38,691 bases of DNA, from assembly GCA_026391845.1 (NCBI GenBank), contig JAPLDG010000340.1:8838-47528 (forward strand). Direction: 5' to 3'. The position numbers were made by a program, and so were the translations under genes. Under the pieces are notes generated by a model. It worked only from the letters and a program-made list of their open reading frames with translations, was not told the DNA's origin and searched no databases. Source of the DNA: Bacteroidota bacterium (GTDB lineage: Bacteria > Bacteroidota > Bacteroidia > Bacteroidales > FEN-979). Within the stretch, counting starts at the first letter, position 1. Each line of letters starts with the position of its first letter. Positions 25,425 through 34,061 of the stretch are shown in pieces.

Positions 25425-25432
25425 TACCTTTG
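25425..25432 (+). promoter_or_regulatory. -7 box of the phosphate porin/pst operon
   Basis: TACCTTTG is a perfect TAnnTTTG match. The ATG lies 21 bases after it, at 25453. The -33 position is occupied by the end of the Pho-box repeats, as expected for an activator-dependent promoter. Confidence 0.55.
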
Positions 25433-25452
25433 CCGCAAATTAAAACCTGTAT

Positions 25453-26997
25453 ATGACCAGATTTACAAAGCTTCTGCTGACAATTGGATTTGCATTGCCA
25501 ATGTTGGTATTATCTTCCCGGATTAAAGCACAGACCGAAATGGAAGTCCTCAAAACCGAACAGGACACATTGAAAGAAAATGTAGTCACCCTGCGCGATA
25601 GAATCGGCGCCGTTGAAGAGCGGATTGCAACGGCCGAGGGCGATCTTGCCAAGCTGACCAAGATAAAACTGTCGGGGTACATCCAGGCCCAGTTCGTGCA
25701 TTATGAAGCCTCTTCCGCTTTTCCGTCGGATGTGTTCATGCTTCGCAGGGCCAGGATAAAATTTCAATATGAGCCGGTGAATGGCGTTGTATTTGTGCTG
25801 CAACCCGACTTCGTACCCGGCAACATTACCCTGAAGGATGCCTATGTGCAGCTGAATGACCGTTGGTTGAAGACTTTCTCGTTATGGGCCGGAAAATTCA
25901 ACAGACCCAACTACGAAGTGGAGTATTCCTCGAGCAGCCGGGAAGTTCCGGAGCGCTCCCGGGTTATCCGTGCCATTTACCCCGATGAGCGCGCCACCGG
26001 GGCCAAATTGGAAGTTGCTCCCCCTAATCTGCCAATAAAAGTGCAACTGGCATTGTTTAACGGGAATGACGGCCTAACCATTGCCGATGCCTCCGGAAAT
26101 AACATCAACCCCCTGAACAACGATTTTGACAACCACAAGGACTTCATGGGACGTGTAACCTACACCTTCAAACTCGGCCAGATTGGCGCTCTGGGAATTG
26201 GCGCACATGGTTATTATGGCGCTATTAAAGCCAATACCACCGATGTGCTGAATTCAGATTATACCTATAACAAGTCGCTCGACAACATCGGCAAACTTAT
26301 CAGGAAGAACTGGGTGGGTTTTGAAGCACAACTTTATTTTGATTTCCTGGGCGGTCTTGCCATCAAGGGAGAATATATCTTTGGAGTGAACGGAACCCCT
26401 GGGTACAAAAGTAAAACAACTGTTGTCGGATCTCAGGTGGTAAACGGAATGAAGAATGACACCCTCTTCATGACAACCACCACCTCTGTCACAACCAACA
26501 ACCGCCCGGCCATCGAACGGAACTTCAGCGGTTATTATGTTTACCTGATCAAGAATATCGGCAAACATCATCAGGTTGCCGCGCGCTATGATTACTATGA
26601 TCCCAATACCAGGCTCCCCTCCGATCTCATCGGCGTGAACGCATACCCGGGCGATGTTGCAACAAAAACCACCGACAGTTACACCTATTCCGGAACAAAT
26701 CCGGTGGTTGCAACCAATGCCCAGACAAAAACCACGGTGTACAATTCTCTGAAAAGCGGCGCCGCCGATATCAAATACCAAACCATTACACTTGGATATA
26801 CCTATTTCTTTGACGATAATATTAAAATAATGCTTGGCTATGAGATCCCGATGAATAAAAAGGTTGGCGTAAATGAAAAAACCGGTGTGGGCAATTTTAC
26901 CACAACCTATGCTGTTAATGGTGTTCCCGGCGTATATGATTACAGCAATTCAATCAAACAAAATACCCTGACGCTTCGGTTACAGGTGAAATTCTAA
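25453..26997 (+). CDS. Phosphate-selective porin O/P family protein
   Basis: 514 residues. A signal peptide (about 1-26) precedes a short coiled coil (EVLKTEQDTLKENVVTLRDR ... AEGDLAK) of the type that trimerises porins, and then an OprP/OprO-like barrel (about 72-514: KLSGYIQAQFVHYE, FMLRRARIKFQY, LWAGKFNRPNYEVEYSS) ending in the aromatic-rich TLRLQVKF. OprP-type pores pass phosphate or polyphosphate across the outer membrane. Placement as first gene ahead of pstS behind a Pho-box-like repeat strongly supports phosphate uptake. The gap to pstS is 53 bases and AT-rich. Confidence 0.9.
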   Translation: MTRFTKLLLTIGFALPMLVLSSRIKAQTEMEVLKTEQDTLKENVVTLRDRIGAVEERIATAEGDLAKLTKIKLSGYIQAQFVHYEASSAFPSDVFMLRRARIKFQYEPVNGVVFVLQPDFVPGNITLKDAYVQLNDRWLKTFSLWAGKFNRPNYEVEYSSSSREVPERSRVIRAIYPDERATGAKLEVAPPNLPIKVQLALFNGNDGLTIADASGNNINPLNNDFDNHKDFMGRVTYTFKLGQIGALGIGAHGYYGAIKANTTDVLNSDYTYNKSLDNIGKLIRKNWVGFEAQLYFDFLGGLAIKGEYIFGVNGTPGYKSKTTVVGSQVVNGMKNDTLFMTTTTSVTTNNRPAIERNFSGYYVYLIKNIGKHHQVAARYDYYDPNTRLPSDLIGVNAYPGDVATKTTDSYTYSGTNPVVATNAQTKTTVYNSLKSGAADIKYQTITLGYTYFFDDNIKIMLGYEIPMNKKVGVNEKTGVGNFTTTYAVNGVPGVYDYSNSIKQNTLTLRLQVKF

Positions 26998-27050
26998 TAA
27001 AATTAAAAATTAAAGATTAAAAATTACTATATTTCGTAAAATTATAACAA

Positions 27051-27890
27051 ATGAAAACAATTCAGAAAAAGTTGGGAATAACAGCGATGGTAATCATCGT
27101 AGTGCTGGGCTTCGCATTTATGCCTGCGCCTAAAAAAATAACGGTAAAGGGTTCTGACACAATGGTCATCCTGGCACAGAAATGGGCTGAAGTTTACATG
27201 AAGTCTCACCCCAACACGATTATACAGGTAACCGGGGGTGGTTCGGGAACAGGAATTTCTGCTCTGATCAACGGTGCGACCGATATCTGCAACGCGAGCC
27301 GCCCGATGAAACAATCAGAAATGGATAAGCTGAAAGACCGCTATGGTTCACTCGGTATTGAAATTCCCTGTGCCAAAGACGGCGTTACCATTTTTTTAAA
27401 TGAATCAAATCCGGTAAAGGAGTTGACCATCAAACAACTGGGTAATATTTTCTCAGGTAAGACAAGGAACTGGAAAGAGGTAGGCGGGCCTGATCAGGAT
27501 ATCAAATTATATGGCCGTGAAAATAGTTCCGGAACCTATGTGTTTTTCAAGGATCATGTCGTGAAAACCGATTATGCAGCCAATTGCCAGACTCTGCCCG
27601 GTACCGCTGCAGTGGTGAATGCTGTGTCGAAGGATAAATTCGGCATCGGATATGGCGGCGCTGCTTATGCTGCCGGAGTAAAACATTGTGCCGTGAAAAA
27701 GGATGACAAGAGCCCCGCCTTTGTTGCCAACCCCGCAACCATCAAATCGGGTCAGTACCCAATCACCCGTTACCTGTATATGTATCTGACCAACAGGCCG
27801 ACAGGGGAGATAAAGGCATACATCGACTGGATTCTCAGTGCAGAGGGACAAAAACTTGTGACAGAGATAGGATATTTTCCGGCAAAATAG
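27051..27890 (+). CDS. pstS: Phosphate ABC transporter substrate-binding protein PstS
   Basis: 279 residues, near the usual length. An N-terminal signal/anchor (ITAMVIIVVLGFAFMPAP) lacks a lipobox Cys. The phosphate-pocket motifs are visible: GSDTM near 36, QVTGGGSGTGISALINGATD near 60-80, NASRPM, the GRENSSGTY loop near 155, and the GIGYGGAAYA strand. The protein captures orthophosphate in the periplasm for PstCA. It is the second gene of the operon after the porin; a 77-base AT-rich gap precedes pstC. Confidence 0.93.
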   Translation: MKTIQKKLGITAMVIIVVLGFAFMPAPKKITVKGSDTMVILAQKWAEVYMKSHPNTIIQVTGGGSGTGISALINGATDICNASRPMKQSEMDKLKDRYGSLGIEIPCAKDGVTIFLNESNPVKELTIKQLGNIFSGKTRNWKEVGGPDQDIKLYGRENSSGTYVFFKDHVVKTDYAANCQTLPGTAAVVNAVSKDKFGIGYGGAAYAAGVKHCAVKKDDKSPAFVANPATIKSGQYPITRYLYMYLTNRPTGEIKAYIDWILSAEGQKLVTEIGYFPAK

Positions 27891-27967
27891 TTTTAGTTTA
27901 TCAGTTCATGTGCAAATCAATGACGGGCGACATTCTTGATGTTGCCTTTCATTGTTAAAAATAAATA

Positions 27968-29092
27968 ATGGAGAATCCGATCAACAAAAAAGAGTTTGTT
28001 TTTACCAGAGAGTCGTTGAAGAAGAAATTCAGATGGTCTGAATTTCTTTCAGAGAAGATCATCACCGGAGTGGCTTTTTTATCCATCACCATCATTGTTC
28101 TGATATTTTTCTTTGTGTTCAAGGAATCCATTCCGATTTTTTATGCCAAGAAAAAGGAGCCTGTAAAAGTTGAGACGATTCAGAAGCAGGAGCAATACGG
28201 TGGAGAGTCGGAGCAAAGTCAAACCAACTCTTCGGGGCAGGAACAGTATGGTGTAACAACTAACGACACCATGATGATCGAGAACCAGGCCAGGGTGGAA
28301 GATACCATCGTTCACGGTTCTGATCAGGCCACATTTAAAAGTCTGACAGGGAAACAATGGCTGCCTGTTTCCGACAATCCCAGGTATGGGTTGATCCCGC
28401 TTTTTGTCGGCACGTTGAAAATAACCCTTATCGCGATGCTGTTTGCGGCGCCCATTGCCATCCTGGCCGCCCTTTTTTCGGCAGCGTTCGCCCCCTATTG
28501 GATGCGTGAAATAATCAAACCTGCCATTGAATTACTGGCGGGATTTCCGTCGGTGGTCATCGGTTTTTTCGCCCTGATGGTGATGGCTTCATTTTTTCAG
28601 AACATATTCGGCTACGATGGCCGGCTGAATGCATTTGTGGGGGGTGTGGCCATGGCCCTCGCCGCCATTCCGATTATTTTCACCATAACCGAAGATGCGC
28701 TCACGGCTGTTCCGCGAACCTACACCGAAGCCAGCCTTGCACTCGGGGCTACCCGGTGGCAAACAGCCTTGTTTGTGACTCTTCCGGCAGCAACCCCGGG
28801 AATTTTCGCCGCGGTACTGCTGGGGATCGGACGTGTGTTCGGGGAGACCATGATCGCCCTGATGGCTACCGGGAACGCCGCCATGATTTCGGCCAATCCG
28901 TTTGAATCGGTCAGGACTCTCGCTGCCACGATCGGCGCTGAAATGGCGGAGGTCGTATTTGGCGATACCCATTATAATGTACTCTTCCTGATAGGATCTT
29001 TACTTTTCGTCTTTAATTTCAGCCTCAATGCCCTGGCCGAATTCTATGTGAAAGGGAAATTGGTGAAACGGTTTCAGGGAAAGCAGTCATGA
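27968..29092 (+). CDS. pstC: Phosphate ABC transporter permease PstC with periplasmic insertion
   Basis: 374 residues. The first membrane helix (about 32-52) is followed by an unusual polar insertion (about 61-125, rich in Gln, Ser, Glu and Asn) before SLTGKQWLPVSDNPRYGLIP, the usual start of the transporter core. The core has five further helices and the EAA-type cytoplasmic loop EASLALGATRWQTALFVTLPAATPG. It forms the channel with PstA; the two genes overlap by 4 bases (ATGA). The insertion faces the periplasm by topology. Confidence 0.93.
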   Translation: MENPINKKEFVFTRESLKKKFRWSEFLSEKIITGVAFLSITIIVLIFFFVFKESIPIFYAKKKEPVKVETIQKQEQYGGESEQSQTNSSGQEQYGVTTNDTMMIENQARVEDTIVHGSDQATFKSLTGKQWLPVSDNPRYGLIPLFVGTLKITLIAMLFAAPIAILAALFSAAFAPYWMREIIKPAIELLAGFPSVVIGFFALMVMASFFQNIFGYDGRLNAFVGGVAMALAAIPIIFTITEDALTAVPRTYTEASLALGATRWQTALFVTLPAATPGIFAAVLLGIGRVFGETMIALMATGNAAMISANPFESVRTLAATIGAEMAEVVFGDTHYNVLFLIGSLLFVFNFSLNALAEFYVKGKLVKRFQGKQS

Positions 29093-29988
29093 GCAGAAAA
29101 AAAACAATCACCGGCGGATTATTCATCGGCGCAACCGCGTTCTCCGCATTGCTGATCATCGCCATTATTATTATCCTGCTGGTGGTCATTATCATCGGAG
29201 GCAAGAGTACCTTTTCCTGGGAATTCCTCACAGCCTTTCCGGAAGATGGCATGATGAAAGGGGGAATTTTTCCGGCAATTTACGGTACGGTACTGCTGGT
29301 GCTGATCATGTCTGTCGCGGCTGTTCCGTTCGGAACCATCACGGCGATCTACCTCACGGAATATGCCCATGAGAAATCGATCCTGGCTCAAACCATCCGA
29401 TTTGCCGTGAGAACCCTGGCAACCGTTCCCTCCATCATTTTCGGGTTGTTCGGACTGGGGTTTTTTATCAAGTTTATCGGTACCGGGATGGACGATGCTT
29501 TTTTAGGCGGACAACTGAAGTGGGGGCAGCCCAACATTCTCTGGGCCAGTCTCACCATGGCCCTGCTGACACTTCCGGTGGTGATCGTTTCGGTTGAAGA
29601 GGCCATCCGCACCGTGCCACGCGAGTTGCGCGAAGCAAGTCTCGCCCTGGGCGCCACGAAATGGGAAACCATCAAACGCATTGTGATTCCCGGTTCGCGG
29701 TCGGGAATTATGACGGGCACTATTTTAGCAGTGAGCCGCGGCGCGGGCGAAGTTGCCCCGATCCTCTTTACCGGCGCAGCTTATTACCTGGCCACACTTC
29801 CCACCTCGCTGAGCGATCAGTTCATGAACCTGGGATATCACATTTACATCATGGCTACCCAATCGGCCAACGTGGATCAAACGCTGCCTATCCAGTTTGC
29901 CACCACCATGGTTTTGTTATTGCTTACCTTTACCCTGAATTTAGCCGCTGTTATCATCCGCTCAAGATTGCGGCGAAAAGCGAAATGA
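29089..29988 (+). CDS. pstA: Phosphate ABC transporter permease PstA
   Basis: 299 residues with six predicted helices. The N-terminal segment FSWEFLTAFPEDGMMKGGIFPAIYGTV is typical of PstA. The EAA loop REASLALGATKWETIKRIVIPGSRSG lies near 185-210. The pair of EAA loops in PstC and PstA engages PstB. The start codon overlaps the pstC stop by 4 bases, indicating translational coupling; 20 bases separate it from pstB. No insertion like that in PstC is present. Confidence 0.94.
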   Translation: MSRKKTITGGLFIGATAFSALLIIAIIIILLVVIIIGGKSTFSWEFLTAFPEDGMMKGGIFPAIYGTVLLVLIMSVAAVPFGTITAIYLTEYAHEKSILAQTIRFAVRTLATVPSIIFGLFGLGFFIKFIGTGMDDAFLGGQLKWGQPNILWASLTMALLTLPVVIVSVEEAIRTVPRELREASLALGATKWETIKRIVIPGSRSGIMTGTILAVSRGAGEVAPILFTGAAYYLATLPTSLSDQFMNLGYHIYIMATQSANVDQTLPIQFATTMVLLLLTFTLNLAAVIIRSRLRRKAK

Positions 29989-30008
29989 CCGATGAAGAAA
30001 ACTGAAGC

Positions 30009-30767
30009 ATGAAAGAAATTAAAATTAAAACCAGGGATCTGAGTTTGTTTTACGGCCCGAAAATGGCGCTGAATTCGATCTCCCTGGATATTCCCGAGAA
30101 GGAAGTTACAGCCTTTATCGGACCGTCGGGATGTGGAAAGTCCACCTTTCTCCGAACACTGAACCGCATGAACGACCTGATCCCCAATGTAAGGATCACC
30201 GGTGAAGTATTGATCGATTCGCTGAATATCTATGACAGGCAGATCGACGTGGTCAACCTCCGCAAGAAGGTGGGGATGGTTTTTCAGAAGTCAAACCCTT
30301 TTGCCAAGTCGATTTTCGAAAATGTGGCCTATGGCCCACGGATCAATGGGATCAATCATAAAGCAAAACTGGAAGAGATCGTTGAAACATCCCTGAAAAA
30401 AGCATTCATATGGGAAGAGGTGAAAGACCGGCTTCATGACTCAGCCATGGGATTATCCGGCGGCCAGCAGCAGCGCATGTGCATTGCACGAACACTGGCT
30501 GTAGAGCCTGAGGTTATTTTAATGGATGAGCCGGCCAGCGCGCTCGACCCGATTTCCACGGCGAAGATCGAGGAGCTGATCTTTGAATTGAAAAAGAACT
30601 ACACCATCGTCATCGTAACGCACAACATGCAGCAGGCTGCCCGCGTGAGTGACCTGACCGCCTTTTTCTACCTGGGAGAACTGATTGAATTCGGGAAAAC
30701 AAAGAAAATTTTTACCACACCGGATAAGAAACATACGGAGGAGTATATTACGGGGAGGTTTGGATAG
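30009..30767 (+). CDS. pstB: Phosphate ABC transporter ATPase PstB
   Basis: 252 residues, standard length. Walker [10 protein letters not shown] (38-46), Q-loop in [11 protein letters not shown], signature LSGGQQQR, Walker [14 protein letters not shown] and the H-loop [13 protein letters not shown] are all intact. It hydrolyses ATP at the inner face to drive phosphate import through PstCA. It starts 20 bases after pstA. A 7-bp tandem repeat follows its stop, ahead of phoU. Confidence 0.95.
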   Translation: MKEIKIKTRDLSLFYGPKMALNSISLDIPEKEVTAFIGPSGCGKSTFLRTLNRMNDLIPNVRITGEVLIDSLNIYDRQIDVVNLRKKVGMVFQKSNPFAKSIFENVAYGPRINGINHKAKLEEIVETSLKKAFIWEEVKDRLHDSAMGLSGGQQQRMCIARTLAVEPEVILMDEPASALDPISTAKIEELIFELKKNYTIVIVTHNMQQAARVSDLTAFFYLGELIEFGKTKKIFTTPDKKHTEEYITGRFG

Positions 30768-30772
30768 GAAGT

Positions 30773-30800
30773 CGTGACGCGTGACGCGTGACGCGTGACG
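30773..30800 (+). repeat. Four exact 7-bp tandem copies (CGTGACG)
   Basis: CGTGACG occurs four times without a mismatch between pstB and phoU. Each junction creates ACGCGT, a palindrome. Function unknown; it could alter pstB-phoU mRNA or be a neutral array. Confidence 0.85.
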
Positions 30801-30855
30801 GTCCCAATACCCCGGCCATGCTCCTGAGAACGGGCTTAACGCTAAAACAAAAATT

Positions 30856-31539
30856 ATGGAACGTCATTTTGAACAAGAACTGGAGAAACTGAACAAGCGG
30901 CTTTTAAAGATGGGGAACCTGGTGTATGATCAGGTGCACAACTCTCTGGAGGCTTTGCTTACCTGCAATATTGAACTGGCGCAGCAGGTTGTTGACAAAG
31001 ACAACAAGGTGGACAAACTTGATGTGAAAATCGACAAGCTTTGTCAGCGTATTTTTGCCCTGACTCAGCCGGTGGCAACAGATTTGCGTCTGATCATGTC
31101 GGCATTGAAGATGAACAACGACCTCGAACGCCTGGGCGATCTCGCGGTGAACATCTCCGGAAAAATTGAAGGCGTAAGTGAATACAGGGAAATCCTCACC
31201 GAGCTGCATGTCGATGAATTGGCCAACATGGCCGACCTGATCGTGAAAGATGTTGTGACCATCCTGAATACCCGCAACACCACCTTTGTAAAGGATATCT
31301 TTTCTTCCGCCAGCGCCATTGAAGGGAAAGTCCAGGCAATTTCAGGGCGTATCCTGGAGGAGATGATGCATAAAACCGAAGTAATTGTTGTGGCCACCAA
31401 CCTGATGATCATCCTGACCCAGATAGACCGGATCGCCGGATATTCCACCAACATTGCCGAATCTATTGTGTTCATTGTGGATGGCAAAATGATCAAGCAT
31501 AAAAACCCCTTCAGGGAGGATGGTGCGCCTTCGACATAA
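30856..31539 (+). CDS. phoU: Phosphate signalling protein PhoU
   Basis: 227 residues in two PhoU helical repeats. Repeat 1 has RHFEQELEKL at its start and a D-x-D metal patch (VVDKDNKVDKLDVKID), then TDLRLIMSALKMNNDLERLGD. Repeat 2 repeats the pattern with TNLMIILTQIDRIAGYSTNIAES. PhoU links PstSCAB activity to PhoR and represses the Pho regulon when phosphate is plentiful. The sensor kinase and response regulator are not in this window. It lies 88 bases after pstB, a gap that includes the CGTGACG repeat, so separate expression is possible. Confidence 0.93.
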   Translation: MERHFEQELEKLNKRLLKMGNLVYDQVHNSLEALLTCNIELAQQVVDKDNKVDKLDVKIDKLCQRIFALTQPVATDLRLIMSALKMNNDLERLGDLAVNISGKIEGVSEYREILTELHVDELANMADLIVKDVVTILNTRNTTFVKDIFSSASAIEGKVQAISGRILEEMMHKTEVIVVATNLMIILTQIDRIAGYSTNIAESIVFIVDGKMIKHKNPFREDGAPST

Positions 31540-31544
31540 TTCCC

Positions 31545-31552
31545 TATTTTTG
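31545..31552 (+). promoter_or_regulatory. -7 box for the FucP-like transporter gene
   Basis: TATTTTTG fits TAnnTTTG exactly and lies right after phoU, 41 bases before the ATG at 31593. The -33 region is weak. Confidence 0.4.
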
Positions 31553-31592
31553 CCGGTGACAATCTGAAAAAAGTCATCACCAATTTTTCACC

Positions 31593-32948
31593 ATGGCAAA
31601 CCAGGCAGGAATTGCGCTCACCCACCGGTCGAAGGGCAATTATATTCTTTCGATCACGATCATCGGCATTTTTTTCTTCATTTTCGGGTTTGTCACCTGG
31701 CTCAATTCGGTACTGATCCCTTTTCTGAAAATCGCCTGTGAAAAGAACAATTTTGAATCCTATTTCGTTGCATTTGCCTTTTACATCTCCTATTTTGTGA
31801 TGGCCATTCCATCCTCTTTTGTGCTGCACAAAACCGGGTTTAAAAACGGCATGTCGCTGGGACTGATTTTAATGGCCATCGGCGCCCTGATCTTCATCCC
31901 TGCCGCCTATTCGCGGATGTTCGGACTCTTCCTCACAGGTCTGTTTGTGCAGGGAACCGGGCTTGCGGTACTGCAAACAGCCTCAAACCCCTACGTTACC
32001 ATTCTCGGGCCGATCGAAAGCGCGGCGAAGCGCATCAGCATCATGGGAATCTGCAATAAAATTGCCGGGGTGATCAGTCCGCTGATTTTAGGCGCCATCG
32101 TTTTAAAAGGCATGGACCGCTATGATAAAACGCTGCTTGGCGCCATGGATGAACTCCAAAAAAACACTGTACTCAACGACCTTGCCGGACGTATCATCCT
32201 GCCTTACGTCATCATGGCGGGGGTATTGGTCATCCTGGCGGTGCTGCTCCGGTTTTCAGTGCTGCCCGACATCGACACAGACAAGGAGGATGATACTACT
32301 TCAGCGGCTAATTTACACAAAACCAGTGTCTTTCAATTTCCGCAACTGGTACTGGGTGTGATCGCCATTTTTGTATATGTCGGCGTGGAGGTGGTTGCGG
32401 TTGACACGATCATCAACTATGGAAAAGCGCAGGGTTTTTCATTTGAACTTGCCAGATATTTTGCCTCCTACACGCTGGCTGCGATGGTGCTGGGTTATAT
32501 CATCGGGATTGTCGCCATTCCAAAGTACCTGAAACAGGATAGAGCTTTGATGATTTCGGCTGTTTTGGGCATCATTTTCGGTGTGCTGGCGATTGTTTCC
32601 GCCGGGATGCAGGTTCAAACCACCTTCTCGCTGGCTGTGGCAGGCGTTACCATGGTCTTTCCGTTTGATTTATCGGTGTTCTTTATTGCCATGCTTGGCC
32701 TTGCCAATGCCATCATGTGGCCGGCCATCTGGCCTCTGGCCATCAACGGGCTGGGCCGGTTTACCAAAATCGGTTCTTCTCTGCTCATCATGGGAATCGC
32801 AGGGGGAGCCCTGTTGCCGTTGCTCTACGGCCGGATGGTTGACCTATTCAGCCCGCAGCAGGCTTACTGGATATTGATTCCCTGCTATTTGTTCATATTT
32901 TACTATGCTCTTTCCGGGCATAAACTGCGATATTGGAGATTAAATTAA
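31593..32948 (+). CDS. FucP/GluP-type MFS sugar transporter
   Basis: 451 residues with about 12 membrane helices. Signature stretches are GIFFFIFGFVTWLNSVLIPFLK in helix 1, LFVQGTGLAVLQTASNPYVT in helix 4, AKRISIMGICNKIAG, VEVVAVDTIINYGKAQG in helix 7 and MLGLANAIMWPAIWPLAINGLG. These match the fucose-galactose-glucose:H+ symporter family widespread in Bacteroidota. The exact sugar cannot be read from sequence. It has its own promoter box after phoU. The next gene is a sugar nucleotidyltransferase, but a 131-base repeat-rich gap separates them. Confidence 0.92.
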   Translation: MANQAGIALTHRSKGNYILSITIIGIFFFIFGFVTWLNSVLIPFLKIACEKNNFESYFVAFAFYISYFVMAIPSSFVLHKTGFKNGMSLGLILMAIGALIFIPAAYSRMFGLFLTGLFVQGTGLAVLQTASNPYVTILGPIESAAKRISIMGICNKIAGVISPLILGAIVLKGMDRYDKTLLGAMDELQKNTVLNDLAGRIILPYVIMAGVLVILAVLLRFSVLPDIDTDKEDDTTSAANLHKTSVFQFPQLVLGVIAIFVYVGVEVVAVDTIINYGKAQGFSFELARYFASYTLAAMVLGYIIGIVAIPKYLKQDRALMISAVLGIIFGVLAIVSAGMQVQTTFSLAVAGVTMVFPFDLSVFFIAMLGLANAIMWPAIWPLAINGLGRFTKIGSSLLIMGIAGGALLPLLYGRMVDLFSPQQAYWILIPCYLFIFYYALSGHKLRYWRLN

Positions 32949-33067
32949 ACACAATAGGCACAATAAAACACAATAGGCACAATAGGACACAATAGCAAGG
33001 CACAATAGGAAGATGCTGTTTGATTTCTGCTGTTTCCTACTGTGCTCTAATGTGCCTAATGTGGTAA
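32949..33067. repeat. CACAATAGG direct repeats followed by inverse copies
   Basis: About seven degenerate copies of CACAATAGG/CACAATAAAA on the plus strand (32950-33009) are followed by CCTACTGTGC and CCTAATGTGG words (33036-33067), which are the same motif on the opposite strand. The whole gap can thus fold as an imperfect hairpin. It carries no gene. Confidence 0.7.
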
Positions 33068-33079
33068 AAAAACCAGACG

Positions 33080-33988
33080 ATGAAACCAACACTATTGATT
33101 CTTGCTGCCGGAATGGGCAGTCGTTACGGAGGGCTCAAGCAGCTTGACCAGGTCGGCCCTTCGGGAGAGACCATCATTGACTACTCCATTTATGATGCGA
33201 TCCGCGCCGGGTTTGGCAAGGTGATCTTCATCATCAAGGAGTCTATCGAGGACGATTTCAAGGAGGTTTTTGTGGAGCGGCTGAAGGATAAAATAGCCAT
33301 CGATTATGTATTCCAGGAAACCTGGATGGTCCCTGAAGGCATCACGATCCCCGACAACCGCAGCAAACCCTGGGGTACCGGCCACGCGGTGATGATGGCC
33401 GACGGCAAGATCAAAGGGCCGTTTGCCGTGATCAATGCCGATGATTTCTATGGCAGCCGGGCATTCAGCACGCTTGCTGAATATTACAGGGATTGGACCC
33501 CGGCCGGAGAGGGAGACTATTGCATGGTGGGTTACCGCATTGCCAATACCTTGTCGGAATTCGGATCGGTATCTCGGGGCGTTTGCCAGCCCGACACCGA
33601 TTCATTCCTTGTGGATGTTACGGAACGAACGCATATTGAGCGGCTTGCAACAGGTGTTGCTTATCAGAACGAACAGGGGCAACCGGTTCCTGTTCCCGAC
33701 GACAGCATTGTCTCCATGAACTTCTGGGGATTCACCCCCTCGTTTTTCGGGTTTCTGAACAAAGGGTTCGAAACCTTTATTGCAAAGAATGCGGATAATC
33801 TGAAAGCTGAATTTTTCATTCCGAGTGTTGTCAATGACCTGATCAAGTCGCAGCAAGCCACCGTGAGGGTTCTCCAGTGCAACGAAAAATGGTTCGGGAT
33901 GACCTACAAGGAAGACCGGGAAACGGTGGTAAAAAGCATCCGTGCGCTGGTTCAGGAGGGTGTTTACCCGGAAAACTTATGGGGCTGA
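33080..33988 (+). CDS. NTP_transferase-family sugar nucleotidyltransferase
   Basis: 302 residues. The N-terminal signature LLILAAGMGSRYGGLKQLDQVGPSGE is the nucleotide-binding loop of NDP-sugar pyrophosphorylases. KPWGTGHAVMMA and VINADDFYG follow as the sugar/metal-binding strands. The C-terminal part (MNFWGFTPSFFGFLNKGFETFI ... EFFIPSVVNDLI) is typical of a Bacteroidota subgroup often found near aminoglycoside/choline-kinase-like genes, though no such kinase is adjacent here. It is cytoplasmic and likely makes an NDP-sugar or a related nucleotide-activated polyol; the substrate is unknown. Confidence 0.9.
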   Translation: MKPTLLILAAGMGSRYGGLKQLDQVGPSGETIIDYSIYDAIRAGFGKVIFIIKESIEDDFKEVFVERLKDKIAIDYVFQETWMVPEGITIPDNRSKPWGTGHAVMMADGKIKGPFAVINADDFYGSRAFSTLAEYYRDWTPAGEGDYCMVGYRIANTLSEFGSVSRGVCQPDTDSFLVDVTERTHIERLATGVAYQNEQGQPVPVPDDSIVSMNFWGFTPSFFGFLNKGFETFIAKNADNLKAEFFIPSVVNDLIKSQQATVRVLQCNEKWFGMTYKEDRETVVKSIRALVQEGVYPENLWG

Positions 33989-34033
33989 GCCAATTTTCTG
34001 AACATTTAATCGTTATTCAGCCTGTTAAATCGC

Positions 34034-34041
34034 TATTTTTG
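34034..34041 (+). promoter_or_regulatory. -7 box of the outer-membrane barrel gene
   Basis: TATTTTTG is a perfect TAnnTTTG match 20 bases before the ATG at 34062; -33 not clear. Confidence 0.45.
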
Positions 34042-34061
34042 TAACCGGCAAAACCCATTTT

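Larger units (their letters stand above)
25001..25452. other. Repeat-bearing intergenic region before the phosphate operon
   Basis: No gene is visible. The left part has a short CACAGA-type repeat (25096-25126: ccacagagaagg, cacagaagga, ccacag). The middle holds the nine-copy 8-bp array. The right part contains the candidate Pho box and promoter of the phosphate genes. Confidence 0.7.

Noticed and set aside
31065-31829. 254-codon minus-strand frame over phoU and the FucP-like gene
   Set aside because: It overlaps two recognised plus-strand genes and has no family features.
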